64,000 nt of DNA, from contig JBDSDD010000010.1 of assembly GCA_039920745.1 (NCBI GenBank), forward strand, positions 5,238 to 69,237, written 5' to 3'. Positions 63,955-64,000 of this stretch are shown piece after piece. The notes beneath the pieces are model-generated. The model was not told the origin of the DNA, ran no database searches, and saw nothing but the letters and a program-made list of their open reading frames with translations. The stretch comes from Scleromatobacter sp039920745 (GTDB lineage: Bacteria > Pseudomonadota > Gammaproteobacteria > Burkholderiales > Burkholderiaceae_C). The position numbers and the translations under genes were made by a program. Each line of letters begins with the position of its first letter. Within the stretch, counting starts at the first letter, position 1.

Positions 63955-64000
63955 GGGGGGTTCTCCTTGGCGCATCGACGTGCGATGCGCAGGACTCTAG

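Overview
The window is GC-rich, gene-dense bacterial chromosome with codon third positions almost always G or C. Gene content and order suggest a betaproteobacterium of the order Burkholderiales: a pstSCAB-phoU-phoB-phoR run, minCDE, a divergent glycerol locus with an ABC importer, OhrR/Ohr, trxA-rho, and intergenic repeats built around CCCCCGAGGGG or CCCGCGGGGGCG. This placement is inferred from protein resemblance and was not tested by a search. No rRNA, tRNA, CRISPR array, insertion sequence, integrase or phage module was seen. The region reads as core chromosome with a few accessory genes.

Layout. Positions 1-9.2 kb hold the 3' part of an ABC-F ATPase (yheS), a secreted protein with a decayed trypsin-like domain, a J-domain-like membrane protein, a DUF4124-type protein, an HD hydrolase with a small partner, a TetR regulator, a TPR protein, a lipoprotein and an uncharacterised protein. 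Positions 9.2-19.4 kb are a complete glycerol module. On the minus strand lie glpD and the ABC importer glpS-T-P-Q, a small DUF2160 protein and glpV. Divergent on the plus strand are the repressor glpR and glycerol kinase glpK. Glycerol is imported actively, phosphorylated by GlpK and oxidised by GlpD; TTCG repeats between glpD and glpR are the likely GlpR site.

Positions 19.4-27.4 kb hold a DUF1993 protein, cheW with a chemoreceptor that ends in a CheR-type tether, a tRNA-modifying DTW enzyme (tapT), a secreted two-domain beta/gamma-crystallin protein, a membrane diguanylate cyclase, a small membrane protein and a methyltransferase. Positions 27.4-35.5 kb hold minCDE, small proteins, pssA, an ohrR-ohr peroxide module with a clear operator, an asparaginase, lexA with its SOS box, and a Cdd1-family protein.

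Positions 35.5-45.8 kb are the most unusual part. Three tandem, translationally coupled paralogs of unknown function lie beside lexA. They are followed by gene remnants, a large secreted GH3 glucosidase behind a LacI-type operator, and a coupled pair of signalling proteins: a pseudokinase-HDOD protein and an apparently active kinase-HDOD-GAF protein. Positions 45.8-57 kb hold trxA, rho, rpmE2, a GT-C-like membrane protein, a VF530 protein, a 2OG-Fe(II) oxygenase, an SPFH/NfeD pair and small uncharacterised genes. Positions 57.1-64 kb are the phosphate regulon, transcribed leftwards from pstS to phoR.

The best candidates for undescribed biology are the three-paralog operon and the pseudokinase/kinase HDOD pair. 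Neither can be assigned a function from sequence alone.
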